Below are positions 57,379 to 64,000 of a stretch of 64,000 nucleotides of DNA, one piece after another (the first letter of the stretch is position 1; the number at the start of each line of letters is the position of its first letter). The position numbers were made by a program, and so were the translations under genes. Source of the DNA: Brevibacillus composti (GTDB taxonomy: Bacteria; Bacillota; Bacilli; Brevibacillales; Brevibacillaceae); assembly GCF_016406105.1 (NCBI RefSeq), contig NZ_CP066308.1:4376501-4440500 (forward strand), given 5' to 3'. The notes under the pieces are model-generated. The model did not search any database. It saw only the letters and a list, made by a program, of their open reading frames with translations, and was not told where the DNA came from.

Positions 57379-57414
57379 AAAAAAGAGGGCCACGCGATTG
57401 TGTCCCCCTTTTTT
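57379..57414 (-). terminator. Terminator of the rpsF-ssb-rpsR operon
   Basis: On the minus strand AAAAAAGGGGGACAC pairs with GTGGCCCTCTTTTTT. Confidence 0.8.
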
Positions 57415-57424
57415 GCTTTCATCC

Positions 57425-57655
57425 TTATTCAGTGGTGTACGGCAGCAACGCTACTTGACGAGCGCGTTTGATCGCAACAGTCAGTGCGCGTTGATACTTC
57501 GCCGAAGTACCAGTCACACGACGAGGCAGGATTTTGCCACGTTCGCTGATAAACTTTTTCAGCAGATCAACATCTTTGTAGTCAATATGCTTGATTTTAT
57601 TTACTTTGAAAAAGCATACTTTGCGGCGTTTATTTGGACGTCCTTTACGTGCCAT
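57425..57655 (-). CDS. rpsR: 30S ribosomal protein S18
   Basis: The 76-residue basic protein [19 protein letters not shown]... contains [20 protein letters not shown] and [18 protein letters not shown], hallmark S18 sequences. It binds S6 and 16S rRNA on the platform. It retains only a single Cys (VCFF), the zinc-free form. It is the last gene of the operon. Confidence 0.97.
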   Translation of the reverse strand: MARKGRPNKRRKVCFFKVNKIKHIDYKDVDLLKKFISERGKILPRRVTGTSAKYQRALTVAIKRARQVALLPYTTE

Positions 57656-57711
57656 GCAAGTCCCTCCTTTTTTCAGGAAATGTGAACGTTATACGATCGA
57701 GTGTCCTTCAA

Positions 57712-58170
57712 TCAGAACGGCAAGTCATCGTCCGAAATGTTGATAGGCTTGCCAGTATTCGCAAAGGGATCCCTAAACGCATCCATCTCATCCCTCTGAC
57801 CGCCGAACGGTTTGCTTCCGCCAAAGCCTGGGTCAAAGCCCGAACCTTCTCCGCCTTTTCCGCCGAGAAACTGAACGTTCTCCGCAACGACTTCCGTCAC
57901 GTATACCTTTTTTCCTTCCTTATTGTCATAGGAGCGCGTCTGCAGACGGCCCTCGACAGCAGCTTGTCTTCCTTTGCGCAAATAGGTAGCGCACAGGTCG
58001 GCCAGCTTTTGCCAAGCGACAATATTAATGAAGTCGGCTTCACGCTCGCCCGCCTGGTTCGGACGCGGACGGTTGATGGCCAAGGTAAAGGTGGTAACGG
58101 CGACGCCATTCGGCGTATAGCGAAGCTCCGGATCTTTCGTCAGGTTGCCGATGAGAATGACTTTATTCAT
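57712..58170 (-). CDS. ssb: Single-stranded DNA-binding protein
   Basis: The 152-residue protein has the OB fold ([32 protein letters not shown]) and ends DDDLPF, the acidic tip that recruits replication and repair proteins. A glycine-rich linker (about 108-140) is shorter than in SsbA of Bacillus subtilis. It sits between rpsF and rpsR, the standard location of SsbA. Confidence 0.96.
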   Translation of the reverse strand: MNKVILIGNLTKDPELRYTPNGVAVTTFTLAINRPRPNQAGEREADFINIVAWQKLADLCATYLRKGRQAAVEGRLQTRSYDNKEGKKVYVTEVVAENVQFLGGKGGEGSGFDPGFGGSKPFGGQRDEMDAFRDPFANTGKPINISDDDLPF

Positions 58171-58200
58171 CTTGGGTCCCCCTCTGCCCGATACGACAGT

Positions 58201-58488
58201 TTACTTCTCTTCACGAATGAACAAGAAGCGAATAATGTCGTCGTTGATTTTCATGAGACGATCTGCTTCCGCAACAGCATCAGCATTCGATTTGAAGTTC
58301 ATCAAAACGTAGTAACCTTCACGGAACTTTTGGATCTCATAAGCAAGACGACGTTTGCCCATTTCTTGAAGTTTCGTGATCTCTCCGCCGAAGCTGGTGA
58401 TTACATCGCTGTAACGAGCAACGTTGGCTTTGATTTTCTCCTCTTCAAGGTCTGGACGCAATACGTACATCACTTCGTATTGACGCAT
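58201..58488 (-). CDS. rpsF: 30S ribosomal protein S6
   Basis: The 95-residue protein begins [20 protein letters not shown] and has the ferredoxin-like S6 fold. S6 forms a heterodimer with S18 on the 30S platform. It heads the rpsF-ssb-rpsR operon and is preceded by a good promoter and a palindromic hairpin. Confidence 0.97.
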   Translation of the reverse strand: MRQYEVMYVLRPDLEEEKIKANVARYSDVITSFGGEITKLQEMGKRRLAYEIQKFREGYYVLMNFKSNADAVAEADRLMKINDDIIRFLFIREEK

Positions 58489-58516
58489 ACCTTTTCACCT
58501 CCTTATGGACTTAGCG

Positions 58517-58530
58517 GCCCGCTAGCGGGC
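58517..58530 (-). promoter_or_regulatory. Hairpin in the rpsF leader, possible S6:S18 regulatory element
   Basis: GCCCGCTAGCGGGC forms a compact hairpin about 20 bases upstream of the rpsF ribosome site. Many bacteria have an S6:S18-binding leader there. I cannot confirm its consensus from the stem alone. Confidence 0.4.
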
Positions 58531-58589
58531 AAGGAGCGAGTGCTAAAGAAACGCATATAGATGCACTCCATAAATACTCGCATTTAAAG

Positions 58590-58618
58590 ATTATAGCAAA
58601 TGGCCTACCTCATAGCAA
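58590..58618 (-). promoter_or_regulatory. SigA promoter of the rpsF operon
   Basis: On the minus strand TTGCTA and a perfect TATAAT are separated by 17 bases, about 100 bases before the rpsF ATG and just after the ychF stop. Confidence 0.75.
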
Positions 58619-58627
58619 GGAAGAGTT

Positions 58628-59728
58628 CTATACATTGAACCGGAAATGCATGACATCTCCGTCCTGCACGATGTACTCTTTCCCCTCCAGGCGGTATTTT
58701 CCCTTGTCCCGGGCGGCGGCTACCGAACCGGCCTCCACCAGATCGTCGTAGGCGATCACCTCGGCACGGATAAAGCCGCGCTCGAAGTCGGTGTGGATGA
58801 CCCCCGCAGCTTGCGGAGCCTTGGTGTTTTGGCGAATCGTCCAAGCACGGACTTCCTGTACGCCTGCCGTGAAGTACGTAATCAGACCGAGCAGCTCATA
58901 AGCGGCGCGGATCAGACGGTCGAGACCGGATTCTTGCAATCCCAGCTCTTCGAGGAACATCTGCTTGTCCTCGCCCTCCAGCTCGGCGATCTCCGCTTCT
59001 ACTTTGGCGCTGATCACGACGACCTGCGCGCCTTCTTCTGCGGCAAATTTGCGGACAGTCTGCACATGCGGATTGTTGTCCGCGTCAAGGATGCCGTCTT
59101 CGGCTACGTTGCACACATACAGTACCGGCTTGATCGTCAGCAAGTGGAGGTCGCGAATCAGTTTTAGCTCATCCTCGCTCATCTCCACACTGCGTGCGGA
59201 CTGTCCTGCTTCAAAAGCAGCCTTCAGCCGCTCCAGCACGTCCAGCTCCTGCTTTGCTTCCTTATCCCCGGCTTTTACCTTGCGGGCGATCCGGTCGATC
59301 CGGCGCTCTACCGAGTCGAGATCGGCAAAAATCAGCTCCAGGTTAATCGTTTCAATATCGCTCAGCGGATCTACGCGTCCCGCCACGTGCGTGATGTTCT
59401 CATCCTCAAAGCAGCGAACCACGTGCGCGATGGCATCCACCTCGCGGATATGGCCGAGAAACTGGTTGCCCAGTCCCTCCCCTTTGCTGGCTCCTTTTAC
59501 AAGTCCGGCAATATCGACGAACTCAAACGCCGTCGGGACTACTTTATTGGGAACGACGATCTCCGTCAGTTTGTTCAGGCGCGGGTCTGGCACCTCGACT
59601 ACCCCCACGTTGGGATCGATCGTACAGAACGGATAGTTGGCCGATTCTGCTCCCGCTTGCGTAATCGCATTGAACAGAGTCGACTTGCCTACGTTGGGAA
59701 GTCCTACAATGCCACAAGATGCACCCAT
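58628..59728 (-). CDS. ychF: Ribosome-associated GTPase/ATPase YchF
   Basis: The 366-residue Obg-family protein has P-loop [14 protein letters not shown] (residues 8-21), the G3 [17 protein letters not shown] and a C-terminal TGS domain (about 280-366). YchF binds ATP in preference to GTP and associates with ribosomes; deletion affects stress responses. It is monocistronic here, with start ATG 59,728 behind a weak GGAG. Confidence 0.95.
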   Translation of the reverse strand: MGASCGIVGLPNVGKSTLFNAITQAGAESANYPFCTIDPNVGVVEVPDPRLNKLTEIVVPNKVVPTAFEFVDIAGLVKGASKGEGLGNQFLGHIREVDAIAHVVRCFEDENITHVAGRVDPLSDIETINLELIFADLDSVERRIDRIARKVKAGDKEAKQELDVLERLKAAFEAGQSARSVEMSEDELKLIRDLHLLTIKPVLYVCNVAEDGILDADNNPHVQTVRKFAAEEGAQVVVISAKVEAEIAELEGEDKQMFLEELGLQESGLDRLIRAAYELLGLITYFTAGVQEVRAWTIRQNTKAPQAAGVIHTDFERGFIRAEVIAYDDLVEAGSVAAARDKGKYRLEGKEYIVQDGDVMHFRFNV

Positions 59729-59938
59729 CTATATACACTCCTTGTACTTTTTTTCATTCACATCCTTTCTAGTATAAAAACTTGTGTCTTTAATTACAAT
59801 CGAATCCCTGTGGAAAATTCGCACTCTCTCGTATCCTGCTACCCCTATCTTTAAAAAAGACAGCGCTTCTGTCAAAGAAACTTGAGTCTTATGGCGAGCG
59901 AAATTTACATCTCAAAAACGAATACAATTGCATGGAGC

Positions 59939-59968
59939 AAAAAAAAACAGGGAGATAATCTCTCCCTG
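59939..59968 (-). terminator. Terminator of the M3 peptidase gene
   Basis: On the minus strand CAGGGAGA pairs with TCTCCCTG across a short loop, followed by nine T. Confidence 0.9.
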
Positions 59969-60006
59969 CCGTCTCTCATGGCGATTGACGCGAATCCGGT
60001 CGATAC

Positions 60007-61923
60007 TTATTTTTCGTTTACCAGCTTTTCCAGCTCATTGAGCGTCTCCTCGAAGATCTCCATTGCTTGCTCAATCGGCTTGGAGGTGGACATATCCACG
60101 CCAGCCGCCTTCAGCACTTCGATCGGCGGTGCGGAATTGCCCGCCTCGAGGAAGTTCTTCTGGATGCGCTCGACAGCCGCGTCGCCCTCGTCCAGGACTT
60201 GCTTGGCCAGCGCCTGGGACGCAGCGAAGCTGGTTGCGTATTGATAGACGTAGTATTTGTAGTTGAAGAAATGGGAGACACGCGCCCACTCCATCGCGAT
60301 CTCGTCGTCGGAGACCATGTCCTTGCCGTAGTACTTCTTGTTAATATCGAGGTAAATCTTCTTGATCGCTTCGGCGTTGAGAGATTCGCCCGCCTGCTCC
60401 TTCTCATGGATCGCCCGCTCAAACTCGGCGAATTGGGTTTGACGGAACAGCGTGGAGCGGAAATTCTCCAGATAGTGATTCAAGAGGTACATCTTCTCGG
60501 CCTTGGTCTCAGCCTTTGCGTACATATCTTTGAACAGGAGCGTCTCATTCATCGTCGAAGCCACTTCCGCCGTAAACGTCGGATAGTTGGACGTGATGTA
60601 CGGCTGCGTTTTGTTGGTGTAGTAGGACTGCATCGCATGGCCCATCTCGTGGGCGATGGTGAAGACGTCATCCAGCGTTCCCTGGTAGTTCAAAAGCACG
60701 TACGGATGCGTGTCATACGCGCCCCACTGATACGCGCCGTTCCGCTTGTCGTCGGTGGAATAGACATCTACCCAACCGCTCTCCATGCCCTCGGACATGA
60801 TCTTCACGTATTCGCCGCCCATCGCCTGCAGGCCGTCCGCGACCATTTTCTTGCCTTCTTCGTACGGGATGTACCGGTCATCCGACGGCACGATCGGCAC
60901 GTAAATATCGTACATGTGCAGCTCCGGAACACCCAGCATCTTCTTTTTCAAAGAAATGTACCGGTGCAAAAGCGGCAGATTTTCATTCACCGTATCAATC
61001 AACTCGTCGTACACCTTCGTCGGGATATTATTCGGCGTCAGGCTTGCCTCCAGCGCCGAGTTGTAATTGCGCACATCGGCATAATAGTTGTCCGCTTTTA
61101 CCTTGGCGGCCAGCGTCTGGGCAAAAGTGTCCTGAAAATCCGTCAGCGCCTTGTAATACGCCTGGAAAGCCTCTTTGCGGACACGCTGGTCCTTGCTTTC
61201 CAGATAGGAAACGAAGTTGGCTCTCGTCAGCTGCACTTCATTGCCTTTTTCATCCTTGATCTTCGGGAAACGAACGTCTTTGGACAGCATGCCGTAAATA
61301 TTGGTCGGAGAACTGCCGAGCGGCAAGGATTTGGCCAGCAGTTCCTCGATTTCCTTGGACAGGGAATGCGGCTTGGTCCTGATCAGGTCCTCCAGCATCA
61401 TTTTATACGGAGCCAGTTCCTTGGACGCGAGCAGATTCTTCATCTTGCCGTCAGGAATGGCCACGATCTCCGGCTGCAGCCAGGCTGTCTTTTCCGACAC
61501 CAGCGTGTACATTTTTTCCGTGCGGTCAGCCAGTTTTTGCAGTTCCGCATTGGAGGAGTTCACATCCAGCGCCATATTGGCATACACATAGGCCTTGTCA
61601 TTGAGACGCATCAGGTCGCTGTAGTCGTCGAGCGCTTTTTTCAGGGCGTCGGCCGAATTGAGCTTGCCTTGATGTTTGGTAAAAGCCTGCGCCATTTCCT
61701 CTACTTTGGCTACGTCCTTTTCCCAATCCTGGACGCTGGCATAAATGTGATCCAGCCGCCACTTGTATGCCTCCGGGATTTCCGAACGGTCCTTAAAGAC
61801 AGGTGCCGCCTGCTCCGCAGCTGCTACGGCCTGCGTGCTGTATGGGATAAATGGCGTGCTGACCATGGACAAGGCAATCGCCAGCGCCGTCAATGAGGTA
61901 AATGCTCGCTTTTTCAACAACAT
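60007..61923 (-). CDS. pepF: Exported oligoendopeptidase F (M3B)
   Basis: The 638-residue protein has the M3 zinc motif AHEMGHAMQS (about residue 423) with the second ligand glutamate in NETLLFKD. It cleaves oligopeptides. Most PepF proteins are cytoplasmic, but this one begins with a typical Sec signal peptide (KKRAFTSLTALAIALSMVST, then AVAAAEQA). It would therefore act outside the membrane. The ~35 extra N-terminal residues are thus likely to be functional. It starts at ATG 61,923 behind AAGGGGC and is monocistronic. A DnaA-box cluster lies upstream. Confidence 0.92.
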   Translation of the reverse strand: MLLKKRAFTSLTALAIALSMVSTPFIPYSTQAVAAAEQAAPVFKDRSEIPEAYKWRLDHIYASVQDWEKDVAKVEEMAQAFTKHQGKLNSADALKKALDDYSDLMRLNDKAYVYANMALDVNSSNAELQKLADRTEKMYTLVSEKTAWLQPEIVAIPDGKMKNLLASKELAPYKMMLEDLIRTKPHSLSKEIEELLAKSLPLGSSPTNIYGMLSKDVRFPKIKDEKGNEVQLTRANFVSYLESKDQRVRKEAFQAYYKALTDFQDTFAQTLAAKVKADNYYADVRNYNSALEASLTPNNIPTKVYDELIDTVNENLPLLHRYISLKKKMLGVPELHMYDIYVPIVPSDDRYIPYEEGKKMVADGLQAMGGEYVKIMSEGMESGWVDVYSTDDKRNGAYQWGAYDTHPYVLLNYQGTLDDVFTIAHEMGHAMQSYYTNKTQPYITSNYPTFTAEVASTMNETLLFKDMYAKAETKAEKMYLLNHYLENFRSTLFRQTQFAEFERAIHEKEQAGESLNAEAIKKIYLDINKKYYGKDMVSDDEIAMEWARVSHFFNYKYYVYQYATSFAASQALAKQVLDEGDAAVERIQKNFLEAGNSAPPIEVLKAAGVDMSTSKPIEQAMEIFEETLNELEKLVNEK

Positions 61924-62070
61924 CAGCCCCTTTTTCCTCTTATCTACTATTTGCTATATAGTCTAATTATATCCATCAGTTAAAAATTCCTTCTCATTAA
62001 TAAAAATTTTTAAAATATTCATTAACAACGAGCGCATTAGTCCGAAAACTGTTGATTTTGTTAGCAAGCC

Positions 62071-62176
62071 TGTGGATATCTTCCTCGCGACTCCTCCTTT
62101 GTCCACATATCTATTGAATTGATTGCGCTCTTTCGTGTGAACTTATCCACATTTTCTGTGGATAGCCTGTGTATAA
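62071..62176. promoter_or_regulatory. Cluster of five DnaA boxes
   Basis: In 106 bases there are two perfect TTAT(A/C)CACA boxes, TTATCCACA (62,143, plus) and TTATACACA (62,168-62,176, minus), and three with one mismatch: ATATCCACA (62,071, minus), TTGTCCACA (62,099, plus) and CTATCCACA (62,157, minus). The surrounding gap is AT-rich and holds no gene. Confidence 0.75.
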
Positions 62177-62268
62177 CTTATTTTTTGCCACCTGTGACAA
62201 ATGCCCATACCCCTTCTGCCCCTCCGACATAGCATAGGTATTGAATCCATGGTAGGAGGTGTCAGCTA

Positions 62269-62358
62269 GTGGGTATCTTCAATGGCAACTTTGACGACTT
62301 CGCGCTTGTATTGGTTCTCTTCATCCTGCTCGTGATCGTTGGTTGTGACTGTGATTAA
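62269..62358 (+). CDS. YjcZ-type sporulation miniprotein, 29 aa
   Basis: A GTG behind AGGAGGTG opens GIFNGNFDDFALVLVLFILL, then VIVGCDCD and TAA. It is one hydrophobic helix with a short polar head, the layout of the tiny membrane proteins of the YjcZ/YhdX family found in spores. The double Cys at the C-terminus is not typical. It is too short for standard gene finders. It lies alone with hairpins behind. Confidence 0.75.
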   Translation: MGIFNGNFDDFALVLVLFILLVIVGCDCD

Positions 62359-62440
62359 CCATTCCTCTGCCATCCAGCCGGTTGAAGGTAAGCTTGCACC
62401 TCGGTTGTAATCTTACCTTCCACCACGCATTTTCGATGAA

Positions 62441-62476
62441 AAAGGATGCACCCTGGCGTGGGGTTGCATCCTCTTT
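62441..62476. terminator. Terminator between the miniprotein and the SbsA-like gene
   Basis: AAAGGATGCA pairs with TGCATCCTCTTT. It can act in both directions. Another hairpin without T-run (GAAGGTAAG/CTTACCTTC) stands at 62,384-62,420. Confidence 0.75.
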
Positions 62477-62509
62477 TCGGTGGTCTTTTCCTCTTTTCGG
62501 TCTTCTCTA

Positions 62510-63295
62510 TTACTTTCCTGCTGTCGTAAACTGCGTCCGCTGTCCGGGATTGCGGTTGCCGGCCTCATCTTTCAAGAGATGGGGACGTACGTCGATTTGA
62601 TACGAACTGTGGGGTTGCCACTTTCCTTTTGGCTTGATTGTCAGGGTTCTTTTGCTCTTGTTCCAGGTAACGCTGTGTGCCACAGGCTTTCCGTACTTGT
62701 CCGTCACTTCGACGAGCTGCCTCGCCAGCTTGCTCGACAATGCCGTTCCATCCGCCAGCATGACGGGTTCCGCAAACTGAATGGTTACCTTTTCATCCAG
62801 CTTGACCGATTTGGCGCCATGGCCCGGCAGGATGGTCGCGACAGGCGCGATTTTATCCACAGCTTTTTTGGTGGTAAAGGTGCTGGACACTCCCCGGTTG
62901 AGACGCCCCTGTCCATCCTTCAGCTTGTTTTCCACAAGGGTGACTGTAAACCGTTCCCCCGCTTCCAAATCGCCCACCGGGTCAATCGTAATTATTTTCT
63001 TGCCGCTGTCCCACTTGGCAGTGTACGGGATGTTCCGCTTTTTGCTGTTGACCAGTTTGACCAGCGAAGGAATGGAACTGTTAGTCAGGTCTTTTCCCGT
63101 CTTTGCTTTGACTTTATCGGGAAAAACCAGAGTAACCAGGGCATCAGGGTCTACGTCTTGCGCATGGTTGGCCGGCTTGATGACGGCCGTCCATCCCGTC
63201 CCCTGACTGGCATCGGCTGCCGGGACAAAAGCAAAAGCAGCCAGCATCAGCATCACCATACCCAGCACCCACGTACCTTTCCGCCTTCTTTTCAT
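62510..63295 (-). CDS. Secreted protein with SbsA Ig-like domains
   Basis: The 261-residue protein has a signal peptide (RRRKGTWVLGMVMLMLAAFAF, cleaved near AADAS) and two copies of the bacterial Ig-like SbsA domain. Each has the hallmark strand pattern: VDPDALVTLVFPDKV and VKLDEKVTIQFAEPV. Such domains occur in S-layer and wall proteins. It has no SLH, LPXTG or catalytic domain, so how it is held is unclear. The start is behind GGGGAGGG. Confidence 0.85.
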   Translation of the reverse strand: MKRRRKGTWVLGMVMLMLAAFAFVPAADASQGTGWTAVIKPANHAQDVDPDALVTLVFPDKVKAKTGKDLTNSSIPSLVKLVNSKKRNIPYTAKWDSGKKIITIDPVGDLEAGERFTVTLVENKLKDGQGRLNRGVSSTFTTKKAVDKIAPVATILPGHGAKSVKLDEKVTIQFAEPVMLADGTALSSKLARQLVEVTDKYGKPVAHSVTWNKSKRTLTIKPKGKWQPHSSYQIDVRPHLLKDEAGNRNPGQRTQFTTAGK

Positions 63296-63389
63296 AGTCG
63301 ATCCCTCCCCGAATCGGGAGATCCGATACGCGATCGGTCTCCCCTATACGGGCATTCTAAGAAAAGACAGGCAGTTCCTACAAATAAAC

Positions 63390-63599
63390 TTACGCTTCCG
63401 GCTCTCCTTCGGCGTGAATCAGCACTTTTTTCATTTTCCGCTCAAATTCCAGCCGCGGAATCATGACACTGTGATCGCAGCCGGTACATTTTATGCGAAT
63501 ATCCATGCCCATCCGGATCACTTTCCAGGCGTTTGTCCCGCAAGGATGCGCTTTTTTCATCTGCACCACGTCATGTAATCCAAACTGCTTCCTCTGCAT
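63390..63599 (-). CDS. yyzM: DUF951 protein (YyzM)
   Basis: The 69-residue product contains LHDVVQMKKAHPCGTNAWKV and IKCTGCDHSVMIPR, the signature of DUF951, small proteins with a zinc-ribbon-like CGT...CTGC pair. It is in its usual place near mscS and ychF. GAGGAGGG precedes the ATG. No function is known. Confidence 0.9.
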   Translation of the reverse strand: MQRKQFGLHDVVQMKKAHPCGTNAWKVIRMGMDIRIKCTGCDHSVMIPRLEFERKMKKVLIHAEGEPEA

Positions 63600-63683
63600 G
63601 CCGCTCCCTCCTCACTTTTTTTTCCCGTCTTTTCTTCCTTTGCTTCGTACAGGCTCGCTTTGGACGGGCCCGCATGTTCGGCC

Positions 63684-64000
63684 TCACGCATCCGCTTGCT
63701 TTTGTCCCGGCGCCTTCCCTGTTCCCGCCATGGTGACGACGCGCGGGTACGGCACCTCGATGCCCCGCTTGCTCAACTCCTGCCTGATCATGGCCCGCAT
63801 TTTCCGGGTGACGCCGTGATGCGTATTCGGCTTGCATTCGGCAGTGACGCGCATGATCATCTCAGAGGATCCGAGAGCCTGAACACCGAGAAATTCCGGC
63901 TCGGCAACGATGTCTTCCATCTCTGCCCGCGCCTTTTTCATCGTTTCCCTGAGGATTTCCTCTACCTGATTCACATCTTCCTCATAGGGTATCGATACGT
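63684..64000 (-). CDS. Mechanosensitive channel MscS family, C-terminal part (cut by window edge)
   Basis: The frame is open to the window edge and gives VSIPYEEDVNQVEEILRETM, then the ferredoxin-like C-terminal domain (EFLGVQALGSSEMIMRVTAE, ...REIKKELSK-like RQELSKRGIEVPYPRVV). This is the cytosolic vestibule of MscS channels, which open on membrane tension to release solutes. The membrane part lies outside. The last ~12 residues are a charged extension. Confidence 0.88.
   Translation of the reverse strand, partial: VSIPYEEDVNQVEEILRETMKKARAEMEDIVAEPEFLGVQALGSSEMIMRVTAECKPNTHHGVTRKMRAMIRQELSKRGIEVPYPRVVTMAGTGKAPGQKQADA

Noticed and set aside
60067-61896. 609-codon plus-strand frame opposite the M3 peptidase
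   Set aside because: Composition (rich in R, H, V, L) is that of an antisense shadow, with no ribosome site; the M3 motif is on the other strand.

Overview
This window looks like the chromosome of a spore-forming Gram-positive bacterium of the Paenibacillaceae type, most likely Brevibacillus or a close relative. The right part carries the Firmicute origin-proximal block in its usual order, all on the minus strand: mscS-like, yyzM (DUF951), ychF, rpsF-ssb-rpsR, yybS-gdpP-rplI-dnaB, purA, an M23 peptidase, walRKHIJ-htrA and the CxxH/CxxC gene with rlmH. Spore genes (sspH, a YjcZ-type miniprotein) and strong GGAGG ribosome sites fit this. The genus is an inference from gene content. oriC should lie beyond the right edge.

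Positions 1-36.9 kb are an AT-richer, gene-poor and mobile-element-scarred accessory island. It ends exactly at the 3' end of rlmH, the gene used as integration site by staphylococcal SCC cassettes. From left to right it holds: a transposase tail; a truncated DUF2306 gene; a quorum-sensing-type regulator followed by its own small exported peptide; a multicopper oxidase fragment; a collapsed relic of a second Wadjet operon; an unrecognised 460-aa gene; a complete Wadjet operon (jetABCD); yjzC with a LexA box; a Fic protein; a SEC-C/TPR protein; mazEF; a broken IS21 element whose transposase gene contains an inverted internal segment; Dodola (dolA-dolB); a helicase plus 110-aa two-gene unit; and a four-gene extended type III restriction-modification operon (SNF2/PLD-like helicase, DUF4391, Mod, Res). 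Next to rlmH lie gene fragments (zinc-ribbon/ankyrin, a tail-anchored protein, an HTH regulator).

Positions 36.9-64 kb are core chromosome. rlmH and its CxxH/CxxC neighbour are followed by sspH, cardiolipin synthase, a dead chemotaxis receptor gene, htrA, the WalRK cell-wall regulon operon with its modulators WalH and WalI and the WalJ metallo-hydrolase, a LysM-G5-M23 peptidase, an Sm-like small protein, purA with a pair of PurR boxes, dnaB, rplI, gdpP, yybS, the rpsF-ssb-rpsR operon, ychF, an exported M3 peptidase, a cluster of DnaA boxes, a 29-aa sporulation-type miniprotein, an SbsA-Ig-like secreted protein, DUF951 and the C-terminal end of an MscS channel.

Functionally, the island is a stack of anti-plasmid and anti-phage systems (Wadjet, Dodola, type III R-M with accessory ATPases, MazEF, Fic), each with its own promoters and terminators. 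The least understood units are the 460-aa gene beside Wadjet, the helicase/110-aa pair, and the peptide-sensing cassette. No tRNA, rRNA or CRISPR array was seen.
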